Shown here piece by piece: positions 1 through 5,033 of a DNA stretch of 9,230 nt. The stretch is taken from NCBI GenBank assembly GCA_036556965.1, contig DATBIO010000073.1, positions 1 through 9,230 of the forward strand. Direction: 5' to 3'. The notes below the pieces were generated by a model that saw only the letters and a list, made by a program, of their open reading frames with translations, made no database searches and was not told the DNA's origin. The DNA comes from DATBIO01 sp036556965 (GTDB lineage: Bacteria; Acidobacteriota; Vicinamibacteria; Fen-336). The number at the start of each line of letters is the position of its first letter. Within the stretch, counting starts at the first letter, position 1. Made by a program: the position numbers and the translations under genes.

Positions 1-64
1 TCTGCCTCTCCTTGAGCATCGCGTTCAGGACGTCGTAACGCTTACGATCCAGGTTCTGCGCCAT
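1..64 (-). CDS. N-terminus of a possible DksA/TraR-type regulator (partial)
   Basis: A leftward ORF starts with ATG at 64-62 and runs off the left edge, so only 21 residues are visible: M-A-Q-N-L-D-R-K-R-Y-D-V-L-N-A-M-L-K-E-R-Q. A purine-rich GAGGGGAGAAAG stretch lies just upstream of the ATG on the minus strand and fits a ribosome binding site. The charged, helical start with an 'LxxMLKERQ' pattern resembles the opening coiled coil of DksA/TraR zinc-finger proteins, which bind the RNA polymerase secondary channel. The diagnostic C4 zinc finger would lie outside the window, so the family call is inference. Any other protein starting with a charged helix could look like this. That a leftward gene starts here is better supported than its identity. 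Confidence 0.45.
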   Translation of the reverse strand, partial: MAQNLDRKRYDVLNAMLKERQ

Positions 65-111
65 TTGGCTTTCTCCCCTCTCGGCTCGACACCGCGTAGG
101 CCGCGCACCCC

Positions 112-141
112 CTGAAGCAACCGGCGTGCCTGGCGCTTCAG
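112..141. repeat. Inverted repeat in the divergent intergenic region
   Basis: A perfect 7-base inverted repeat, CTGAAGC (112-118) and GCTTCAG (135-141), encloses 16 bases. It sits in the 244-base gap (65-308) between two divergent genes, about 50 bases upstream of the leftward start codon. It could form a hairpin in the leader of the leftward gene or be a protein-binding site. No T-run follows it on either strand. Apart from this and a T6 run at 211-216, I see no convincing promoter in the gap. Confidence 0.35.
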
Positions 142-296
142 ACCGTCAAGTCATTCAGCCGATTGGGGCAGGCCGTCCGCACGGGTCCACCTTTCCGTCT
201 GGGCGTGTACTTTTTTCCGCACTCCCGCACAGCACACGCCGCGTGGTACGACGGTTGCAGGTTCCCGCCAGCGCTCCAGAAGTCGGGGCCCTGTCC

Positions 297-302
297 AAGG
301 AG
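297..302 (+). promoter_or_regulatory. Ribosome binding site deciding the start of the small ORF
   Basis: AAGGAG at 297-302 lies 6 bases before the ATG at 309-311. The same frame is open back to 126, but the upstream part has no such site and reads as low-information sequence. This site therefore selects 309 as the start. Confidence 0.7.
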
Positions 303-308
303 TCGGTC

Positions 309-527
309 ATGCTCTCCTGGTTCCGCTGTCTCTTGCGCCGCCGCCACAACCCGGTTCGACACCCCCTCGGCGGATTCCGTTGCGCGGACTGCGGCGAGGC
401 CGGTGCCGACCTCGAGCAGATGGGATTCGACGGCGGCTACGTCCGCCCCATGCGCCGCGTGTTCTCGCGTGAGCGGAGCGAGTTCACGCGCACCATGAGC
501 TGGGATCCCAGCCCGCGCGGCTGGTAG
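309..527 (+). CDS. Small 72-residue protein with one CxxC knuckle, function unknown
   Basis: The gene begins with ATG at 309 behind a good AAGGAG site and ends with TAG at 525-527. The 72-residue product has a basic N-terminus with an Arg run (RRRH, residues 10-13). It then has an H-P-L-G-G-F-R-C-A-D-C-G segment holding Cys25 and Cys28 in a CxxC knuckle, and an Arg- and aromatic-rich C-terminal half ending in P-R-G-W. Cys7 and nearby histidines might complete a metal site, but a standard four-cysteine zinc ribbon is not present. There is no membrane segment or signal peptide. It faces a leftward gene, with only 9 bases between the two stop codons. I do not recognise the family; the coding call rests on the RBS, the protein-like composition and the knuckle. 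Confidence 0.6.
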   Translation: MLSWFRCLLRRRHNPVRHPLGGFRCADCGEAGADLEQMGFDGGYVRPMRRVFSRERSEFTRTMSWDPSPRGW

Positions 528-540
528 CGCCCGCGGCTAC
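524..540. terminator. Short shared hairpin between convergent genes
   Basis: GTAGC (524-528) and GCTAC (536-540) form a perfect 5-bp stem with a 7-base loop. The stem contains the TAG stop codons of both the rightward 72-residue gene (525-527) and the leftward gene ending at 537-539. Its position suggests a bidirectional terminator, but the stem is short and no T-run follows, so intrinsic termination is uncertain. Confidence 0.4.
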
Positions 541-923
541 TTGAAGAAGCGGTAGAGGCGCAGGCCCGCGCGCACGAGGCGCGCGGCGGCGAAGACGCTG
601 GCCACGCGGGTGGCGGAGGGTACCAGCGCGTCGTGAACGGCCGCCTGCGCCCGCTCCACGCGGGCCACCGCGTCCTCCAGCTGGGCACTGAGGCGCTCCC
701 CCTCCCGCGCGAGCACCGACGAGGACGCGGCCAGGTGCTGCGAGGCGCGGTTCAACTCCTCGAGCGTGGGCCTGGCCCCGGCCACGAGGCGCTCGCCGAG
801 GTCCGTCACGCGGTGGGCGGTCTTGACCACCTCGCGGCCGAGGCCGACGAGGCAGAGTCCCTGCACGAGGGCCAGAAGGGCGATGATGCCGAGCAGGACG
901 AGAGAGCCGGTGTCGAGGGCCAT
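537..923 (-). CDS. Membrane-anchored coiled-coil protein (DUF948-like)
   Basis: This 128-residue protein starts with ATG at 923-921. Residues 7-31 are one long hydrophobic stretch (L-V-L-L-G-I-I-A-L-L-A-L-V...), consistent with an N-terminal membrane anchor. Residues 32-100 are helical and rich in Ala, Glu, Arg and Leu, with the heptad-like spacing expected of a coiled coil. The end (residues 105-128) is amphipathic and basic, closing with L-Y-R-F-F-K. A short N-terminal TM helix followed by a coil is the layout of DUF948-type proteins; their biochemical role is poorly defined. No classical SD precedes the ATG. It is transcribed away from the XRE regulator gene across a shared 234-base intergenic region. 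The call as a real gene is firm; the family name is tentative. Confidence 0.7.
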   Translation of the reverse strand: MALDTGSLVLLGIIALLALVQGLCLVGLGREVVKTAHRVTDLGERLVAGARPTLEELNRASQHLAASSSVLAREGERLSAQLEDAVARVERAQAAVHDALVPSATRVASVFAAARLVRAGLRLYRFFK

Positions 924-932
924 GGTCGGCCC

Positions 933-938
933 ATCATA
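933..938 (-). promoter_or_regulatory. Possible -10 element for the leftward membrane protein gene
   Basis: On the minus strand TATGAT (complement of 933-938) lies 9 bases before the ATG at 923. Transcription from it would give an almost leaderless mRNA, which would fit the missing SD. No good -35 lies 16-18 bases upstream, so support is weak. Confidence 0.25.
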
Positions 939-977
939 AGCCCTGTCGATATTGCTGACTCCGGGTCCCCAGCGTCT

Positions 978-1003
978 CCGTCATACCTGACATGATCTGA
1001 CGG
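978..1003. repeat. Inverted repeat, candidate operator
   Basis: CCGTCA (978-983) and TGACGG (998-1003) are perfect inverted arms around 14 bases. The inner sequence has a smaller TCAT...ATGA pair (981-984 and 992-995). It lies between the two divergent start codons, 55 bases upstream of the leftward ATG, so a regulator-binding site is plausible. Six-base arms can occur by chance. Confidence 0.3.
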
Positions 1004-1030
1004 TCGGGGGACCATCTACCGGCGTCGCAG

Positions 1031-1048
1031 GCCCCGAGCCGCCGGGGC
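1031..1048. repeat. GC-rich hairpin in the divergent intergenic region
   Basis: GCCCCG (1031-1036) pairs with CGGGGC (1043-1048) around a 6-base loop. A competing stem, GAGCC/GGCTC (1036-1040 and 1046-1050), overlaps it. If the leftward gene is transcribed from the AT-rich region at 1059-1087, this would lie in its leader. No role is evident. Confidence 0.3.
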
Positions 1049-1058
1049 TCTCACCAGA

Positions 1059-1087
1059 CAACTGTATAACGAACAACTATATCGAAC
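1059..1087. repeat. AT-rich tandem repeat, candidate operator
   Basis: Two near-identical copies lie end to end: CAACTGTATAACGAAC (1059-1074) and CAACTATATCGAAC (1074-1087), sharing the C at 1074. They agree as CAACT-R-TAT-(AA)-CGAAC. The block is clearly AT-rich in a window of about 70% GC. It ends 21 bases before the -35 of the predicted regulator promoter, a typical place for an activator or autoregulator site. The likely binder is the XRE protein encoded just downstream, by analogy with autoregulated XRE proteins; this is inference. Confidence 0.45.
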
Positions 1088-1108
1088 GAGCGCATCTGGG
1101 CCGACACG

Positions 1109-1138
1109 TTGACACAATCTAGCCACCATCCCTAGAAT
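1109..1138 (+). promoter_or_regulatory. Sigma70-type promoter of the XRE regulator gene
   Basis: A perfect -35 TTGACA (1109-1114) is followed after 18 bases by TAGAAT (1133-1138), one mismatch from the TATAAT consensus. Transcription should start near 1145, giving a leader of only about a dozen bases before the TTG start at 1158. It is the best promoter match in the window. Confidence 0.65.
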
Positions 1139-1157
1139 CGGACCCGGCAGGTACGAC

Positions 1158-2378
1158 TTGGAATCCAGTGAGGCGGTCGGCCAGCGCATCGCCAAGGCAC
1201 GCGAGTTCCTCGGCCTGACGCAGGCGGTGGTGGCCGACAAGCTGGGCCTCGCCCGTACCACGCAGGTGGCGATCGAACAGGGCCGGCGCCCCGTGTCCGT
1301 GACCGAGCTCTACAGGTACGCCGAGGTCCTGAGCCGCCCCCTCGACTACTTCCTCGGCCTGGGCGTGTGGGGAAAGGCCGACTTCCGCCCGCACTTCCGC
1401 CTCATGGCGGAGAGGATCGACGGCGCGGTCTCCGGCCCCCCCCGTCGCCCCGGCCGTCCCAAGGGGCCCGCGGAGCCGTCCGCCGAGAAGCTCCTGCTGA
1501 TGAACTTCGAGACCCTGTGCCGCAACTACCTGGAGCTCGAGGAGGTGAACGGCCTGCCGCGGGTGGCCATGCCGGAGCTGCCCGTGCCGCGGCTGTTCTC
1601 GGTGCCGGAGGCGGAGCAGCTCGCCGCCACCGTGCGCGCGCACCTCGACCTCGGCCTGGAGGGCCCCATCCGCGACCTGCGCGTGCGCCTGGAGGAGAGC
1701 TTCGCCCTCCGCGTGTACGTGCTCGCCCAGCGGGGCCGCCTGGGCGCGGCCGCGTTCCACCACCCCGCCATCAGCGGATCGGTGATGATCACGGAGCGGG
1801 GCGTGCCGCGCATGCGCTTCACGCTGGCGCGGGCCCTGGGCCACCTGCTCGCCGCGCGCGACGAGTCGATGGTGGACCTGCCGGAGACGCGGCGGCGCTC
1901 GCAGGTCGAGCTGTTCGCGCACGCCTTCGCCGCCGCCCTCCTCATGCCCGCGCGCGGCCTGCGCGAGCGCTTCGGGGCCGTGCACAGCGAGGCGGGCGAG
2001 GTGAGCGAGGTGGCCATCCTGTTCCTGGCGCGGACCTTCGGGGTCACCCTCAAGGCGCTTCGCCTCCGCCTGGAGGGGCTGAAGCTGGCCTCGCCGGCCA
2101 CCCTGCGGCGCATCGACGAGGCGGTGCGCCAGGCCACCGAGGCCTCGCCCAAAGGCGCCCTGGCCGCCCAGCAGGAGCTGCCCGACCAGGCGCACTGGGA
2201 GCTGCTGCCCGAACGGTACGTCTTCCTGGCCATGCGCGCGTACCGCAAGGAGCTGATCAGCAAGGCCCGGCTCGCGGAGTGCCTGTGCAGCACCGAGGCG
2301 GACGTTGCCTTGCGCCTGCTGCGCTACGTGGCCAGCGTCACCGACTTCCCGGACGGCGACGAGGCGCGCGGAGTCTAG
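1158..2378 (+). CDS. XRE-family regulator with degenerate ImmA/IrrE-like domain
   Basis: The 406-residue product has an N-terminal helix-turn-helix (residues 7-66; core G-L-T-Q-A-V-V-A-D-K-L-G-L-A) of the XRE/HTH_3 type, so it should bind DNA. A linker with a basic Pro/Arg patch (94-105) leads to an ImmA/IrrE (DUF955)-like domain, about 155-310. In active members 'RFTLAHELGHLL' carries the HExxH zinc site; here it reads R-F-T-L-A-R-A-L-G-H-L-L (220-231), so the first His and the Glu are replaced (R225, A226) and only H229 remains. The later E-L-F-A-H-A-F-A-A-A-L-L-M-P block (251-264) is kept. The C-terminal part (L-P-E-R-Y-V-F-L-A, 349-357, onward) matches helical regions common in this family. 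The start is TTG at 1158: the frame closes at a stop at 1110-1112, no other start codon lies between, and a weak GGCAGG is upstream. It is probably an autoregulated repressor/activator sensing a ligand rather than cutting a partner. Confidence 0.85.
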   Translation: MESSEAVGQRIAKAREFLGLTQAVVADKLGLARTTQVAIEQGRRPVSVTELYRYAEVLSRPLDYFLGLGVWGKADFRPHFRLMAERIDGAVSGPPRRPGRPKGPAEPSAEKLLLMNFETLCRNYLELEEVNGLPRVAMPELPVPRLFSVPEAEQLAATVRAHLDLGLEGPIRDLRVRLEESFALRVYVLAQRGRLGAAAFHHPAISGSVMITERGVPRMRFTLARALGHLLAARDESMVDLPETRRRSQVELFAHAFAAALLMPARGLRERFGAVHSEAGEVSEVAILFLARTFGVTLKALRLRLEGLKLASPATLRRIDEAVRQATEASPKGALAAQQELPDQAHWELLPERYVFLAMRAYRKELISKARLAECLCSTEADVALRLLRYVASVTDFPDGDEARGV

Positions 2379-2385
2379 GCCGCCT

Positions 2386-2405
2386 GCGGGCGGGCGCCCG
2401 CCCGC
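2386..2405. terminator. 20-base perfect GC palindrome after the regulator gene
   Basis: GCGGGCGGGC followed directly by GCCCGCCCGC forms a perfect palindrome 7 bases after the regulator's stop codon. As RNA it could fold into an 8-bp stem with a 4-base loop. No T-run follows, so it may act as a GC-type terminator or only as a 3' stabiliser. It separates the regulator from the downstream permease. Confidence 0.5.
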
Positions 2406-2431
2406 CGTGGCCCGCGCCCCTGATCTTCTCG

Positions 2432-2457
2432 TATGATCCACGGCGCTCCCGGCGCCG
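2432..2457 (+). promoter_or_regulatory. Possible -10 and leader hairpin before the permease gene
   Basis: TATGAT at 2432-2437 resembles a -10 element, and the AT content briefly rises around it, but no recognisable -35 lies at the right distance. Right after it CGGCGC (2441-2446) and GCGCCG (2452-2457) can form a 6-bp hairpin in the leader. Either could control the permease gene. Confidence 0.3.
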
Positions 2458-2486
2458 TCGGCGGTCGCCGCGCCGCGGGGGAGCGC

Positions 2487-2490
2487 GGAG
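2487..2490 (+). promoter_or_regulatory. Ribosome binding site deciding the permease start
   Basis: GGAG at 2487-2490, within a purine-rich GCGGAGAG, lies 8 bases before the ATG at 2499. An in-frame ATG at 2433 would sit inside the putative -10 region and has no SD, so 2499 is preferred. Confidence 0.6.
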
Positions 2491-2498
2491 AGACACCC

Positions 2499-4505
2499 AT
2501 GGACCCCGAGCGCGACCCCGGCACCGAGGACCCGGAGCTGGACCCAGACCCCGCCGAGCTTCCCCAGCCGTCCGCGCCCCCGCTGACCCTCAAGCCGGTG
2601 CCCGCTCCGCGCCGCGGCTTCGCACGCTGGCTCCTGGCCGGCCTCACCACCAGCCCCGAGGGCCACGAGCTGCCCGCCCATCACCACACGTACCCGTGGT
2701 GGAAGGTGATGTGCCTGACGGGCGTGGACTACTTCTCGACCCTGGGCTATCAGCCCGGCATCGCCTTCCTCGCCGCGGGCGCCCTCTCCCCCATCGCCAC
2801 CATGATCCTGGTCGCGGTCACGCTATTCGTGGCCCTGCCCGTCTACCGCCAGGTGGCGGCCCACAGCCCGCACGGCCAGGGCAGCATCGCCATGCTCGAG
2901 GAGCTGCTGCCGCGCTGGCGGGGCAAGGTCTTCGTGCTCATCCTGCTCGGCTTCGCCCTGACCGACTTCATCATCACCATCACCCTCTCCGCCGCCGACG
3001 CCACCGCGCACATCGTAGAGAACCCGCTGGTGCCGCACGCCCTCCACCGTCCGGTGCTCATCACCATCCTGCTGGTGGCCGTCCTCGGCGTCGTGTTCCT
3101 GAGGGGCTTCCACGAGGCCATCGGGCTGGCGGTGTCCATCGTGGCCGTGTACCTCACCCTCAACGCCGTCGTCCTCGCCGTCTCCTTCTGGCACCTCTCG
3201 CAGGAGCCGTGGCAGCTCACCGCCTGGCGCGACAAGCTCTTCACGCTGCACGCGTCGCCCCTGGGCATGGCGGCGGCCGCCGTGCTCCTCTTCCCGAAGC
3301 TGGCCCTCGGGCTCAGCGGGTTCGAGACGGGCGTGGCGGTGATGCCGCTGGTCGCGGGCAAGCCCGACGACAAGCCGGCCCTGCCCGCCGGCCGCATCCG
3401 CGCCGCGCAGCGCCTGCTCCTGACCGCCGCCGCGATCATGAGCGTCTTCCTGGTCTCGAGCAGCGTGGTGACCACCCTGCTCATCCCGGCGGAGGCCTTC
3501 CAGGACGGCGGCGAGGCCAACGGCCGCGCCCTGGCCTACCTCGCCCACCACTACCTGGGCCACGTCTTCGGCACCATCTACGACGTCACCACAATCGTGA
3601 TCCTGTGGTTCGCGGGGGCCTCGGCCATGGCCGGCCTGCTCAACCTGGTGCCGCGCTACCTGCCCCCCTACGGCATGGCCCCGGAGTGGGCGCGGGCCAG
3701 CCGGCCGCTGGTGATGGTCTTCACCGTGCTGGGCTTCGTGGTGACCATCATCTTCCAGGCCGACGTGGACGCCCAGGGCGGCGCGTACGCGACGGGCGTC
3801 CTGTTCCTCATGACCTCGGCCTCCGTCGCGGTGACCCTCGCCTTCAAGGGACGGCCCCAGTACTGGCTCTACGGCCTGATGACGCTGATCTTCGGCTACA
3901 CCCTCACCCTCAACATCCTGGAGCGGCCCGAGGGCATCAAGATCGCCTCCTTCTTCATCCTGGCCATCATCGGCAGCTCGCTCTTCTCGCGCGCCATCCG
4001 CTCCACGGAGCTCCGCGTCACCTCCGTGCAGTTCTCCGCGGCCGCGCAGCAGGTGGTGGACCGGCTGGCCCCGGAGGCGGTGCGCATCATCGCCCACCGC
4101 CCCGACAAGCGGACGACGCAGGAGTACGACAAGAAGGAGCAGCAGGCCCGCGACGACCACAGCCTGGACAACGGCGAGCCCCTCGTCTTCCTCGAGGTCA
4201 GCCAGGGCGACGCCTCCGACTTCCGCGAGAGCCTCTACGTGCGCGCCGCGCAGGTGGGCCGCCACCACATCCTGCGCTGCACCAGCCCCGCCATCCCCAA
4301 CGCCATCGCCGCCCTGCTCCTTCACCTGCGCGACAGCACGGGCCAGCTCCCCCACGCCTATTTCGGGTGGACGGAGGGGAACCCCATCACCTACGTGCTG
4401 AAGTACCTGTTCCTGGGAGAGGGGGACACCGCGCCCGTGACGCGCGAGGTGCTGCGCAAGGCCATCCGCAACCCGTTGGAGCGCCCCCGCATCCACGTGG
4501 GCTAG
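2499..4505 (+). CDS. APC-superfamily permease (amino acid transporter-like) with C-terminal soluble domain
   Basis: The 668-residue product is an inner-membrane permease. A hydrophilic, acidic and Pro-rich N-tail (residues 1-38, repeated D-P-E/D-P-D) is followed by a basic patch. About twelve hydrophobic segments follow, roughly at 72-95, 98-117, 143-164, 185-202, 206-230, 255-275, 307-330, 357-380, 403-420, 430-448, 455-473 and 482-500. The stretch K-V-M-C-L-T-G-V-D-Y-F-S-T-L-G-Y-Q-P-G (69-87) resembles the first helix of APC (COG0531-like) amino acid/polyamine permeases, which has a small, glycine-rich substrate site. About 165 soluble residues follow the last helix, ending P-R-I-H-V-G; this tail is longer than in ordinary APC carriers (about 450-500 residues) and may be regulatory. 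The substrate cannot be read from the sequence. The gene lies 120 bases after the XRE regulator and may be one of its targets. The superfamily call is fairly firm, the substrate unknown. Confidence 0.75.
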   Translation: MDPERDPGTEDPELDPDPAELPQPSAPPLTLKPVPAPRRGFARWLLAGLTTSPEGHELPAHHHTYPWWKVMCLTGVDYFSTLGYQPGIAFLAAGALSPIATMILVAVTLFVALPVYRQVAAHSPHGQGSIAMLEELLPRWRGKVFVLILLGFALTDFIITITLSAADATAHIVENPLVPHALHRPVLITILLVAVLGVVFLRGFHEAIGLAVSIVAVYLTLNAVVLAVSFWHLSQEPWQLTAWRDKLFTLHASPLGMAAAAVLLFPKLALGLSGFETGVAVMPLVAGKPDDKPALPAGRIRAAQRLLLTAAAIMSVFLVSSSVVTTLLIPAEAFQDGGEANGRALAYLAHHYLGHVFGTIYDVTTIVILWFAGASAMAGLLNLVPRYLPPYGMAPEWARASRPLVMVFTVLGFVVTIIFQADVDAQGGAYATGVLFLMTSASVAVTLAFKGRPQYWLYGLMTLIFGYTLTLNILERPEGIKIASFFILAIIGSSLFSRAIRSTELRVTSVQFSAAAQQVVDRLAPEAVRIIAHRPDKRTTQEYDKKEQQARDDHSLDNGEPLVFLEVSQGDASDFRESLYVRAAQVGRHHILRCTSPAIPNAIAALLLHLRDSTGQLPHAYFGWTEGNPITYVLKYLFLGEGDTAPVTREVLRKAIRNPLERPRIHVG

Positions 4506-4527
4506 GCCGCACGGCGGCGTGCCGGCC
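4505..4527 (+). terminator. Strong hairpin right after the permease stop codon
   Basis: Starting on the last base of the stop codon, GGCCG-CACG (4505-4513) pairs with CGTG-C-CGGCC (4518-4527), giving a 9-bp stem with one bulged base and a GCGG loop. The following bases (AAGGTGTCTT) hold only a weak T-rich end. It probably ends or attenuates the permease transcript before the ATP-binding protein gene. Confidence 0.5.
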
Positions 4528-4611
4528 AAGGTGTCTTACAATCCCCGCGCCTTGCCCTCGCGCCGCGCCGGATCCGGCCAGCCAGATCCTCCACCTCCCC
4601 GACGCGCGCGG

Positions 4612-5010
4612 GTGAAGCGGTTCCGCATGCGCAGCCGGCGGGCCGAGGTGGCCCCGGCCGTGGAGCGCGTGCTCCGCCTGGCCTCCGCCGCGGGGCTGAG
4701 CCAGGAGCAGCAGGACAACCTGGCGGTGGCCCTGGCCGAGGCGCTGAGCAACGCCGCCGTGCACGGGAACCGCCTGCGGGACGAGGTCCTGGTGGCGGTG
4801 TCCATACGCGTGGACGGCCGGACGGTGGAGATCGAGGTGGCCGACGAGGGCGACGGCTTCGACGCCACGCGCGTGTCCGACCCCACGGAGCCGGAGCGGC
4901 TGCTGACCCCGGGCGGACGCGGGGTGTTCCTCATGCGCCGCCTGGTGGACGAGGTCCACTACAACGAGCGCGGCAACGTGGTGCGCCTGGTCGTCCGCGG
5001 CTCCGGCTAG
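4612..5010 (+). CDS. RsbW/SpoIIAB-like ATP-binding protein (anti-sigma kinase family)
   Basis: The 132-residue product is a single GHKL-type ATPase domain. The N box E43-A-L-S-N47-A-A-V-H51-G-N holds the Mg-binding Asn. The G1 box D78-E-G-D-G-F and the G2 box G101-G-R-G-V-F-L-M complete the ATP pocket. This is the layout of HATPase_c_2 proteins such as RsbW and SpoIIAB, cytoplasmic Ser/Thr kinases that hold a sigma factor and phosphorylate an anti-sigma antagonist. The length is typical. The frame is open back to GTG 4519, but that codon lies in the hairpin after the permease and the extra residues are Pro/Arg-rich filler. GTG 4612, just before K-R-F-R-M-R-S-R-R, is preferred; ATG 4627 is also possible, and no clear SD marks either. 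TACAAT at 4537-4542 could be a -10. No sigma factor or STAS antagonist is in the window, so its partner is unknown. Confidence 0.85.
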   Translation: MKRFRMRSRRAEVAPAVERVLRLASAAGLSQEQQDNLAVALAEALSNAAVHGNRLRDEVLVAVSIRVDGRTVEIEVADEGDGFDATRVSDPTEPERLLTPGGRGVFLMRRLVDEVHYNERGNVVRLVVRGSG

Positions 5011-5033
5011 GCCAGGCCGTCTCCCCTACTGGC
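5011..5033. terminator. Weak inverted repeat between convergent genes
   Basis: GCCAG (5011-5015) and CTGGC (5029-5033) are inverted around 13 bases, spanning the 15-base gap between the convergent ATP-binding protein and sulfatase genes. It might serve as a bidirectional terminator, but a 5-bp stem without T-runs is weak evidence. Confidence 0.25.

Noticed and set aside
180..216. Intrinsic terminator ending in the T6 run at 211-216
   Set aside because: The only stem found before it is about 4 bp (180-183 with 204-207) around a 20-base loop, too weak to support a terminator.
1158..2378. Toxin-antitoxin or prophage repressor reading of the XRE-ImmA protein
   Set aside because: No toxin, integrase, phage gene or att-like repeat is nearby, and the neighbours look like normal chromosomal genes.
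2433..2498. Upstream ATG at 2433 for the permease
   Set aside because: It has no ribosome binding site and overlaps a -10-like TATGAT; ATG 2499 has GGAG at good spacing.
1119..2687. A 522-residue leftward open frame opposite the regulator
   Set aside because: It is an antisense shadow: composition is His/Gln/Arg/Gly-rich and no family is recognisable, while the sense strand encodes clear HTH and ImmA/IrrE-like domains.
4519..4611. Longer start (GTG 4519) for the ATP-binding protein
   Set aside because: The codon lies within the hairpin after the permease, and the added 31 residues are low-complexity Pro/Arg sequence not typical of the family.
1367..4615. A 1082-residue rightward open frame across the regulator and permease
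   Set aside because: It is a shifted frame of two real genes, rich in Arg, Pro, Gly and Ala with no domain, as expected in very GC-rich DNA.
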